Source: Dehalococcoidia bacterium
GTDB lineage: Bacteria > Chloroflexota > Dehalococcoidia > UBA2979
Assembly (NCBI GenBank): GCA_009692685.1
Contig: SHYS01000022.1
Location: 1-17,054 of the forward strand
Length of the DNA: 17,054 bases
Reading direction: 5' to 3'
Position 1 is the first letter of the stretch. Each line of letters starts with the position of its first letter. The translations under genes were made by a program, and so were the position numbers. The notes below the pieces were generated by a model. The model searched no databases. It saw nothing but the letters and a program-made list of their open reading frames with translations, and was not told where the DNA came from. Below, in pieces: positions 1 through 6,473 of the stretch.

Positions 1-236
1 CACCCGCCCATGTTCAGATGGACACGGTTGCGGAGTTTCCGACGCTCCCACTCGTTGTGGAAGAGATCGTCATGGCCCTCAGGGTGCCCGCCCTCAGGCT
101 TCCCGCAGCAACAGCCGTACGCGCAGACAAACAGTTGCCCCAGCTGCCGGCCGACGTTGACGAGTTTCCCGTCCGCACGCGTGACCACGTTCCGCACGCG
201 AGGCGTCCGACCGCCCACCCACTCGACGTCAGCCAC
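1..236 (-). CDS. 2Fe-2S ferredoxin-like protein of cobalt/cobalamin loci, partial (C-terminus beyond left edge)
   Basis: Seen: an open frame starts with GTG at 236 and runs off the window after 78 codons, reaching VHLNMGG followed by the first two bases (TG) of what is probably a Cys codon. A cysteine cluster, CAYGCCCG, lies at residues 38-45, followed by a His/Gly-rich stretch and WERRKLRNRVHL. Family knowledge: this matches small (2Fe-2S) ferredoxin-domain proteins often found beside CbtA or CobN, in which a later GCLGPC-like motif supplies more ligands; that part lies outside the window. The in-frame upstream stop is the cbtA stop codon itself (246-248), so translation must begin between them and GTG 236 is the first option. 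It is the last visible gene of the riboswitch-controlled cobalt operon and probably serves electron transfer or metal handling linked to cobalt or cobalamin. The exact role is unknown. Confidence 0.72.
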   Translation of the reverse strand, partial: MADVEWVGGRTPRVRNVVTRADGKLVNVGRQLGQLFVCAYGCCCGKPEGGHPEGHDDLFHNEWERRKLRNRVHLNMGG

Positions 237-245
237 GGGAGCGGC

Positions 246-1031
246 CTACCGCGCTTCGGCGGCGTTGAGACGCCCGCCAGCGAGGCGCTCGCGCAGCCGA
301 GGCCACGCCGCAAAGATGGCCGCGAATGCCACCCAGAAGACCAGTGCCCCGGCGATTGAGTAGCGTTGGAACTCAGCGATCAGATCCGCGGGCACCACGC
401 TCTCTTCGACCACATCGGGGAGTAGCAATACCGAGCCCAAAGCGACCGCTGCCACGATCGCGAGGCCTGCCGCAGCACCCATCCAAGCGGGACGCCCTCG
501 ACGGGCGAGCAGCACGACGACCAGTGCCGCTACGAGGATCGCAATCAGGGTCACGCCGCCGAGGCCGAAGAACAGACGCGTGCGTTCGTTGATCGTGTCA
601 GGATTACCGACGCCCGGCGGGTTAGCCGGGTACTTCAGCGCCGGCACGCCTGCGAATACCCAGAACCCCGCAGCACCAGCCAGCAGCCGATCGCGCGTGG
701 TGATGTCGAACTCCAGCAGACGCGCCGCCAGCAGCAGCACCGCCGCCGTCATCACTCCCCAGGTCAACCCGAGACTGCCCCACCCAAACCAGAGCCCGAT
801 CTTCTGCGTGGGCCGGCTCACGACCTCTTCGGCATGGCCAACGTCCTCCTGTTGATCCGCGTGCGAGGCTTCTTCGATGGCGACCGCGCGATCGATGATC
901 GGCTCGGTGGCCACCGCATGGAACCCCGCCGTGACCAACCCCGCCAGCAATCCGGCGATCGCCGCCGCAGAGAGCAGCGAGGCACGCAGCGGCTTGCGAA
1001 GCGCCGCAGGTGAGGTGTTACTGGCCGTCAT
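246..1031 (-). CDS. cbtA: CbtA-type cobalt transporter membrane subunit
   Basis: This 261-residue integral membrane protein is predicted to be the large subunit of the CbtAB cobalt transporter. Hydrophobic segments are visible at about residues 18-41, 79-105, 116-132, 155-177, 183-204 and 225-243. An acidic, His-containing loop (about 52-70) follows the first segment. The family-typical stretch FWVFAGVPALKYPANPPG lies at 123-140 and is followed by GNPDTINERTRLF. Family knowledge: CbtA occurs with the small His-rich CbtB, usually under a cobalamin riboswitch, and both conditions hold here. The ATG at 1031 overlaps the 3' end of the VOC remnant, which suggests this operon once used translational coupling through that gene. 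The next gene starts 9 bp downstream. The identification is firm; the cobalt specificity rests on family and context. Confidence 0.9.
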   Translation of the reverse strand: MTASNTSPAALRKPLRASLLSAAAIAGLLAGLVTAGFHAVATEPIIDRAVAIEEASHADQQEDVGHAEEVVSRPTQKIGLWFGWGSLGLTWGVMTAAVLLLAARLLEFDITTRDRLLAGAAGFWVFAGVPALKYPANPPGVGNPDTINERTRLFFGLGGVTLIAILVAALVVVLLARRGRPAWMGAAAGLAIVAAVALGSVLLLPDVVEESVVPADLIAEFQRYSIAGALVFWVAFAAIFAAWPRLRERLAGGRLNAAEAR

Positions 1032-1207
1032 ACGCCTTCTTCAACCCCGCGACGTCGATCTTCTTCATGCCAAGCATGGCCTAGACCACCCGGCCCGCCC
1101 ATGCGGCTGACGTTCTCCACCTTCGAGCCCTTGAAGATTGAGGTATCGAAGGTCATCGCCTCCTCGACCTTGCCGTCGAACCACAGGAACGGAGTAATCG
1201 TCTGCAT
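1018..1207 (-). pseudogene. Decayed VOC-family (PhnB/3-dmu-9_3-mt-like) gene remnant
   Basis: Reading minus from ATG 1207, the first residues are MQTITPFLWFDGKVEEAM followed by TSIFKGSKVENVSRMGGPG. This is the usual N-terminus of PhnB-like VOC proteins of about 150 residues. After about 40 codons the similarity jumps, in a different frame, to VxAMLGMKKIDVAGLKKAY, which resembles the usual C-terminus of the same family, ending at TAA 1018. A TAG sits where a Gln codon is expected just before AML. The whole central domain, including most metal ligands, is therefore missing. The N-terminal frame reads on as a 59-codon ORF (1207-1028) with a non-family tail. A ribosome binding site (AAGGAC) precedes the ATG. 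Interpretation: an internal deletion of roughly 300 bp plus a nonsense change. It may still be translated as a short peptide between cbtB and cbtA. Confidence 0.8.
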
Positions 1208-1260
1208 GTCGGTCCTTCAGAAGCGGTGGCGCCTCAACCATCTAGGACTACCAGGGCGGG

Positions 1261-1455
1261 CTAGTGACAGGGGAATCCGGCGGCGTGGCGCGCGTCGTGG
1301 ACGAACTCATGGATGAAGTTCGTGTCGAACGCGGTCTGGCCTTGCACGACGCTGAACAGGTGTCCCTGGTCAACGAAGAGCACGAGGTATGCGAGGAACG
1401 CAGCGACGAGCGCGGCGAACACCCCGAGGTCTGAACGGTCGAACGCACGGATCAT
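1261..1455 (-). CDS. cbtB: CbtB-type cobalt transporter small subunit
   Basis: This 64-residue protein has one membrane segment (about residues 11-29) and a C-terminal metal-binding signature. The signature runs HEFVHDARHAAGFPCH, with His49, His53, His57, Cys63 and His64 as likely ligands. This is the hallmark of CbtB, the small partner of CbtA in predicted cobalt uptake. A strong ribosome binding site (GAGGAGG) lies about 5 bases before the ATG at 1455. It is the first gene after the cobalamin riboswitch, so it should be repressed when cobalamin is plentiful. The VOC remnant now separates it from cbtA; the two are usually adjacent. Length and motif agree fully with the family. Confidence 0.92.
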   Translation of the reverse strand: MIRAFDRSDLGVFAALVAAFLAYLVLFVDQGHLFSVVQGQTAFDTNFIHEFVHDARHAAGFPCH

Positions 1456-1498
1456 GGCAGCCTCCTCAGTGCCTCACCGTTGAGTTCGAGGATGGCCC

Positions 1499-1543
1499 GC
1501 ATCAGGGTGTCCTGACGCCGCACCACCCGTTTCCTCGCGGGCG
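1499..1543 (-). promoter_or_regulatory. Two hairpins between cobalamin riboswitch and cbtB (possible expression platform)
   Basis: On the minus strand CGCCCG (1543-1538) can pair with CGGGTG (1529-1524). GCGTCAGG (1518-1511) can pair with CCTGATGC (1506-1499) around an ACAC loop, giving an 8-bp stem with one G-U. Neither is followed by a T-run, so a simple intrinsic terminator is not evident. Control may be translational or use a different fold. Confidence 0.4.
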
Positions 1544-1561
1544 AGAGAGCGTGGCACCTCA

Positions 1562-1660
1562 ATCGGCGACCTGGCTCCCGGCGAGCAACCTCGCGCGGAT
1601 CACAGTTGCGGGACAGCGCCGGGCTCTCACCGGACTTCGCGATCGGGTGCGATCGGGGCT
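1562..1660 (-). promoter_or_regulatory. Cobalamin (B12) riboswitch
   Basis: Minus-strand landmarks match the conserved cobalamin aptamer. GCGAAGTCCGGTGAGAGCCC ends at 1621, GCTGTCCCGCAACTGTGA follows at about 1617-1600, and the B12-box-like AGCCAGGTCGCC lies at 1576-1565. The element sits upstream of cbtB, the classic position for cobalamin-repressed cobalt uptake genes. The 5' part contains a tandem 10-bp near-repeat (1639-1648 and 1649-1658, GCGATCGGG plus one base on the plus strand). Boundaries are approximate because the outer P1 pairing is not clear by eye. Confidence 0.88.
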
Positions 1661-1661
1661 C

Positions 1662-1690
1662 ACTCTACCCCTCGCCTACGCCCCCCGCAA
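1662..1690 (-). promoter_or_regulatory. Candidate sigma70-type promoter for the riboswitch/cbtBA transcript
   Basis: Minus strand: TTGCGG (1690-1685) and TAGAGT (1667-1662) are separated by exactly 17 bases. The predicted start, around 1655, falls just at the 5' end of the riboswitch. It lies in the short gap after the carboxylase stop codon. Confidence 0.45.
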
Positions 1691-1700
1691 ACGAGGTCGG

Positions 1701-4700
1701 CTACCAGATGTCGATGAGCCGCTTCCGACCAGTGCGCGGAGCCGGCTTGCTGATGCCGGAGAGCGTCTGGGAAAGCAGGCGGCGCGTGTCGGCCGGATCG
1801 ATCGTGTTGTCCACGCCGAATCCGACCGCCTGCTGCACCGCCTTGCCTCGCTGGTAGGCGCGGGCGACGAGTTCTTCGTAGCGCTCCTTGCGGTCGGCCG
1901 GGTCGGTGATCGATTCGAGTTCGGCGCGGAACCCGAGTTTCACCATGCCCTCCAGGCCCATCCCACCGAACTCGCCCGTCGGCCATGAGACGTTGAGCGC
2001 GGCGGAGCGGTAGGAGCCGGCGGCCATTGCGATCGCGCCGAGGCCGTACGCCTTCCGCAACACGACGAACAGCAGCGGCACAGTGATGTTCGAGCCGACC
2101 ACGAACATGCGGGCGGCGTGGCGGACGAGGGCTGTCTTCTCGATCTCCGGCCCGACCATGATCCCCGGGGTGTCGCAGAGCGAAAGGATCGGGATGTCGA
2201 AGGCGTCACACAACTGCATGAACCGAGCGGCCTTGTCCGAGGCGTCCGAGTCGATGGCACCGGAGATGTAGTTCGGGTTGTTGGCGATGACGCCGACGGG
2301 GCGTCCCTCGATGCGGATCAGCGAGGTGATCATCGCGAGGCCAAAGTCACGACGAATCTCGAGGACGGTACCGGCGTCCGCGAGGGTCTCGATGATGTTG
2401 CGGACTTCGTAGACGCGGAGACGGTTCTCCGGAATGTGACGGCGCATCATGCGCTGGTCGTGCTCCTGCCACGTCTTCGTGTTGCCCTGGAAGTAGGAGA
2501 CGTACTTCTTCGCGGTGGCGACCGCCTCGGCTTCGTCTCGGACGGCGATGTCGACGACACCGTTTGCCTTCTGGATCGACATCGGCCCGACGTCCTCCGG
2601 GCGGAACACGCCGAGGCCGCCGCCCTCGATCATCGCGGGCCCGCCCATGCCGATGCTCGAGTTAGCCGTGGCGATGATCACGTCGCAGCAGCCGAGCAGC
2701 GCCGCGTTCCCCGCGAACGAGAAGCCGGAGTTCACTCCCACCAGCGGAACGAGGCCGGACAGTCGTCCGAGCGAGCGCCACGAGTCGGTCTGGCCCGTGG
2801 TGATCGCGATCGGCGGCAGGGCCGCGCGAGCACCGGGCTCACGCCTGGATGCCTGCTCGCCCTCACCCCGAGGGGTCCCGCCACCGCCCTGCGCGCGGCC
2901 GCCGCCGCCCTCGGTAAAGAGGACAACGGGAAGCATCCAGTTCTTGGCGACTTCGAGGAGGCGGTCGGTCTTGCGGTGGTTCTGCCCGCCCTGCGTCCCG
3001 GCGAGCACGGTGTAGTCGTACGCGAGCACCGCACATCGCGAAGCGTCCGCGCCAAACTCGGCAGCATTGATCGTGCCGGTACCAGTGACCATCCCGTCCG
3101 CGGGGTAACGGCGCATGACCTCTTCAGTCGGTCGTGGGATGCCGATGGGGAGGACAAGGCCGCCGTACTCGACGAACGACCCCGGGTCGATGAGGTCATC
3201 GATGTTCTCGCGCGCACTCCGGCCGCCCGCCTCGTGCCGGTTGGCGATCGCCTCCGGTCGCGCCGCGTCGGTCGTGTAGAACTGCCGCTCGAGGACTTCC
3301 ACCAGGTCCGGTCGGATCTCGTCGAGGTCGAAGTCATCGGCTGCCTCGACCGCGCCGCTTGCGACTTCGAATGCCTCGATGAACAGCACCGGCTGTCCGT
3401 CGTAGATCGTGTCGCCCTTCGTGACGGAGATCGCGCGCACGACCCCGGCGGTCGGCACCGAGACTACGTGCTCCATCTTCATCGCTTCCATCACCGCCAA
3501 CTGCTGGCCGGCTCGGACGGTGTCACCCACCTTCACGTCCACGCTCACGACGGTGCCCTGCAACAGCGAGTTCACCGCGACTGTGCCGTCTGGCCCCGTC
3601 GCCACCCCACCACTCGAGGTCTCCACAACCGCGGCGACGCTCGGCCCCGCCCCACGCCGCGTCTGCGCCGCGTGCGCCAGCACCGCCAGCGGGTCGACCG
3701 CGTCCACTCGCGCTCCCGCCAGCCGAGGCCCACCAGCAGCAGCCTCGGGGGTCGACACGGAGGGGACTGCAGCAGCGGCCACGGGCACGCCCTCGAAAAA
3801 ATGGCGAGGCTGCTCGCCGGCCGCCTGCACGATGTCCGCCGTGTAATCCTCGATAAACCGCGTGGCGTAGTTCGCCGCCACGAACTGCGGGTGCGCGAGG
3901 ATCCCCTGCAGGAACGGGATGTTCGTCGCAAGTCCCTCGATGCGGAACTCCGACAGCGCGCGCCGCGTCTTCGCCGTCGCCTCCACGAAGTCACCGCCGG
4001 TGTGGACGACCACCTTCGCTAGCAGCGAGTCGAACCGCGGGCTCGTCTGATACCCCACGTACCCGAAGGTGTCCGTGCGCAGCCCCGGGCCCGAAGGCAC
4101 CTCGAACGCCGTGAGCGTGCCACTCGAAGGACGCGGCGACCCGTCCGGCGCCATCGTCTCCATGTTTACGCGCACCTGGATCGCATACCCACGCGGTGCA
4201 GGGACTCGCTCATGCGTCAGTCCGAGGTCGGCGAGCGATGCCCCCGCCGCGATCTTCAACTGGGTCTGCACGAGGTCGATGCCCGTCACTTCTTCGGTGA
4301 CCGTGTGTTCCACCTGCAGCCGCGGGTTCGCCTCGATGAACGCGAAGTAGGAGTCGTCGCTCAGCGCCGTCGCGTCCACGAGGAACTCGATGGTGCCCAG
4401 GCTCTCGTACTTCGCCGCCCGTGCGAGGCGGACCGCCGCCTCAGTGATCCGGTCGCGCAGGCCCGAGGGCAGTCCCGGGCTCGGCGCGATCTCCACCAAT
4501 TTCTGGTGACGCCGCTGGATCGAGCAGTCGCGCTCGCCGAGATGGACCACGGCGCCCGTGCGGTCGCCCACCACCTGCACCTCGATGTGTCGTGCACGCT
4601 CCACGAGCCGTTCGATGTAGACCGCGCCATTGCCGAAGGACGCCTTCGCCTCCGACTGAGCTCGCTTCACCGCGTCCTCGATCTCGCTGGCGTCGCGCAC

Positions 4701-5210
4701 CACGCGCATCCCGCGGCCGCCGCCGCCGGCGACCGCCTTCACGATCACCGGCGCACCATCGAGGGACGCCATGAACGCTCGTGCCGCCTCGGCATCCACT
4801 TCAGCCAGCGTCCCCGGCAGCACCGGCACACCCTCGGCCTCCGCGAGCGCGCGTGCCCGGATCTTGTCGCCGAACAATGCGAGGGCGTCCACGCTCGGCC
4901 CGACGAAAGTGAGACCGTTCTCAGCGCAGCGCTTCGCGAAGCCCGCGTTCTCACTCAGGAAGCCGTACCCCGGATGCACCGCATCGCACCCGTTGGCGAC
5001 CGCCACCGCGACCACCTGCTCAATGTCGAGGTAGGCCATCACCCCGGAGCCGGTCAGCGCATGCGCTTCGTCCGCCGCGCGAACGTGGAGCGCGCGATCT
5101 TCGTCCTCCGAGTAGATCGCCACCGTGCGGATGCCGAGCCCCGCCGCCGCCCGGATCACCCGGATCGCGATCTCGCCTCGGTTGGCCACCAACAACTTCG
5201 TCACCGGCAT
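1701..5210 (-). CDS. Single-chain acyl-CoA carboxylase (biotin carboxylase + BCCP + carboxyltransferase)
   Basis: This 1169-residue fusion performs both half reactions of a biotin-dependent acyl-CoA carboxylase. The N-terminal biotin carboxylase domain (about 1-455) has LLVANRGEIAIRV at the start, the ATP-grasp glycine loop AGGGGRGM (161-168), and EANPRLQVEHTVTE (293-306). After an Ala/Pro-rich linker the biotinyl domain (about 545-612) carries EAMKMEH with the biotinylated Lys578. The carboxyltransferase domain (about 630-1169) contains GLVPLVGVNSG, ANSSIGMGGPAMIEGGGLG and CDTPGIMVGPE. Family knowledge: the architecture resembles the long-chain acyl-CoA carboxylases (LCC) of mycobacteria; the substrate here cannot be read from sequence. 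Its start is ATG 5210 with GAGGGG just upstream. It follows the two CoA-transferase genes after 39 bp, so it probably carboxylates a thioester they make. Residues about 771-800 look like a low-complexity insertion. Confidence 0.93.
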   Translation of the reverse strand: MPVTKLLVANRGEIAIRVIRAAAGLGIRTVAIYSEDEDRALHVRAADEAHALTGSGVMAYLDIEQVVAVAVANGCDAVHPGYGFLSENAGFAKRCAENGLTFVGPSVDALALFGDKIRARALAEAEGVPVLPGTLAEVDAEAARAFMASLDGAPVIVKAVAGGGGRGMRVVRDASEIEDAVKRAQSEAKASFGNGAVYIERLVERARHIEVQVVGDRTGAVVHLGERDCSIQRRHQKLVEIAPSPGLPSGLRDRITEAAVRLARAAKYESLGTIEFLVDATALSDDSYFAFIEANPRLQVEHTVTEEVTGIDLVQTQLKIAAGASLADLGLTHERVPAPRGYAIQVRVNMETMAPDGSPRPSSGTLTAFEVPSGPGLRTDTFGYVGYQTSPRFDSLLAKVVVHTGGDFVEATAKTRRALSEFRIEGLATNIPFLQGILAHPQFVAANYATRFIEDYTADIVQAAGEQPRHFFEGVPVAAAAVPSVSTPEAAAGGPRLAGARVDAVDPLAVLAHAAQTRRGAGPSVAAVVETSSGGVATGPDGTVAVNSLLQGTVVSVDVKVGDTVRAGQQLAVMEAMKMEHVVSVPTAGVVRAISVTKGDTIYDGQPVLFIEAFEVASGAVEAADDFDLDEIRPDLVEVLERQFYTTDAARPEAIANRHEAGGRSARENIDDLIDPGSFVEYGGLVLPIGIPRPTEEVMRRYPADGMVTGTGTINAAEFGADASRCAVLAYDYTVLAGTQGGQNHRKTDRLLEVAKNWMLPVVLFTEGGGGRAQGGGGTPRGEGEQASRREPGARAALPPIAITTGQTDSWRSLGRLSGLVPLVGVNSGFSFAGNAALLGCCDVIIATANSSIGMGGPAMIEGGGLGVFRPEDVGPMSIQKANGVVDIAVRDEAEAVATAKKYVSYFQGNTKTWQEHDQRMMRRHIPENRLRVYEVRNIIETLADAGTVLEIRRDFGLAMITSLIRIEGRPVGVIANNPNYISGAIDSDASDKAARFMQLCDAFDIPILSLCDTPGIMVGPEIEKTALVRHAARMFVVGSNITVPLLFVVLRKAYGLGAIAMAAGSYRSAALNVSWPTGEFGGMGLEGMVKLGFRAELESITDPADRKERYEELVARAYQRGKAVQQAVGFGVDNTIDPADTRRLLSQTLSGISKPAPRTGRKRLIDIW
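2811..2909 (-). other. Low-complexity insertion within the carboxyltransferase domain
   Basis: Codons about 768-800 of the carboxylase encode a Gly/Arg-rich run (GGGGRAQGGGGTPRGEGEQ, then an Arg/Ala-rich stretch) between the conserved EGGGGR turn and LSGLVPLVG. A 9-bp perfect inverted repeat, GGCCGCGCG (2820-2828) and CGCGCGGCC (2892-2900), brackets much of it. The frame stays open. It may be an in-frame repeat insertion or simply an extended surface loop. Confidence 0.4.
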
Positions 5211-5226
5211 CCGACACCCCTCACCA

Positions 5227-5248
5227 GCCCGCTGAATCGCAGGCGGGC
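5227..5248 (-). other. Small hairpin between CoA-transferase and carboxylase genes
   Basis: GCCCGC and GCGGGC, separated by 10 bases, can form a 6-bp stem on the minus strand in the 39-bp gap before the carboxylase ribosome binding site. It may attenuate transcription or stabilise the mRNA. It has no T-run, so it is not a convincing terminator. Confidence 0.25.
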
Positions 5249-5249
5249 G

Positions 5250-6473
5250 CTAGTGAATCACACCCTCAGCCATCAACCGAAAAACCTCGTCCTCAGACAA
5301 CCCGAGCACGCCCCGATACACCGCCTCGTTGTGCTCCCCCATCCGAGGCGCCAGCCGCAGCGAGGGTGACTCCCCGTCCAGCCGTCCCGGCTGGCGGTGC
5401 GTGGTGAACACCGCCCCACCGTCCCGTGAAACACCCTCGAAGTGCCTCGTGGAAAGGTGAGGATCGCGGCTCACCATGTCTTCGAGGTCTTCGACAACAC
5501 CCGCCATCACCCCCCGAGCCTGGAGGAGATGCGTCAGTTCCCACGCGTCGAGACCGGCCGTCCACGCTCCCACCTCGGCATCCAGAGCGTCCTCGTTCGC
5601 CTGCCGCGCCGCGAGTGTCGCGAACCGCCGGTCCGAGGCCAGGTCGGGCCGCCCCATCGCCTCACAGAGGGCCTGCCACTCCTCCCCGGTACGGATCGCG
5701 ATGACGCACCACCGGTCGTCCCCCACACACGGGTACGCCCCGTGCGGCGCCGCGTCCGCGGCCCGGTTCCCCCGAGGCGCCTCGATGCGCCCGTTCGCGG
5801 TGTAGTCGAGCATCGCCGGACCCAGCAGCGCCACCGTGGCCTCCATCTGCGCGAGGTCGATGAACTGACCCTCACCCGTGCGGTCTCGATGGATGAGTGC
5901 TGCCATCAGCGCACTCACCGCGAAGTACGGCGTCGAGAAATCGGAGTACAGCGGTGCCATCCCGACCGGCGCCCGGTCGGGGAAGCCCATGTTGGTGCGC
6001 ATCCCGCCGTAGCCGATGACCCCATTCCCGTAGGAGCCGTAGCGGATATACGGACCCGTTGTCCCCATCACTGGCATCGTCAACATGATGATGTCCGGCT
6101 TCACCGCCCGCAGGTCCTCGTACCCCAGCCCCCACCGGTCCATCCGGTCGCCCGTGAAGTTGTTCGCGACGATGTCCGAGTGCCGCACGATCTCCTTCGC
6201 CAGTTCGATCCCGCGAGGCGTCCCGAGGTTAAGCAGCACCGACTGCTTGTTCGTGTTGCAGTCGTTGAACACGCCGTTCGAGTCCACCGTCTGCTCCGCC
6301 GTCGGATGCACTCCTGTCAGACGGATGGTGTCGAGGCGTGCGTGCGACTCGATCTTGATCACCTCGGCACCGAAGTCCGCGAGCATCCGCGTCGTCGCCG
6401 GTCCCGCGATCAGCCACGAGAAGTCCGCGACTCGGATCCCTTCGAGGGGCAACTGTCGCCCGTCCCCCCTCAT
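5250..6473 (-). CDS. Family III (CaiB/BaiF-type) CoA-transferase, catalytic Asp present
   Basis: The 407-residue length is typical of family III CoA-transferases, which move CoA between carboxylic acids through an aspartyl-CoA anhydride/thioester mechanism. The N-terminus LPLEGIRVADFSWLIAGP and ADFGAEVIKIE (32-42) are family hallmarks. The region GMAPLYSDFSTPY (171-183) supplies Asp178 at the position of the catalytic Asp169 of formyl-CoA transferase. GEGQFIDLAQMEA follows, as expected. The C-terminus has the usual RMGEHNEAVY. The start ATG (6473) overlaps the stop of the preceding CoA-transferase gene as ATGA, so translation is coupled. The carboxylase gene follows after 39 bp. The substrate acid is unknown; family members act on formate, oxalate, carnitine, benzylsuccinate, mesaconate and others. 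Confidence 0.9.
   Translation of the reverse strand: MRGDGRQLPLEGIRVADFSWLIAGPATTRMLADFGAEVIKIESHARLDTIRLTGVHPTAEQTVDSNGVFNDCNTNKQSVLLNLGTPRGIELAKEIVRHSDIVANNFTGDRMDRWGLGYEDLRAVKPDIIMLTMPVMGTTGPYIRYGSYGNGVIGYGGMRTNMGFPDRAPVGMAPLYSDFSTPYFAVSALMAALIHRDRTGEGQFIDLAQMEATVALLGPAMLDYTANGRIEAPRGNRAADAAPHGAYPCVGDDRWCVIAIRTGEEWQALCEAMGRPDLASDRRFATLAARQANEDALDAEVGAWTAGLDAWELTHLLQARGVMAGVVEDLEDMVSRDPHLSTRHFEGVSRDGGAVFTTHRQPGRLDGESPSLRLAPRMGEHNEAVYRGVLGLSEDEVFRLMAEGVIH

Noticed and set aside
14..313. Minus-strand ATG ORF of 99 codons at the left edge
   Set aside because: It is in a different frame from the cysteine-motif ferredoxin frame and overlaps the end of cbtA.
2118..4022. Long plus-strand ORF (634 codons) antisense to the carboxylase
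   Set aside because: Arg/Asp/His-rich composition with no domain; it is a shadow of the GC-rich minus-strand carboxylase gene, which has clear catalytic motifs.
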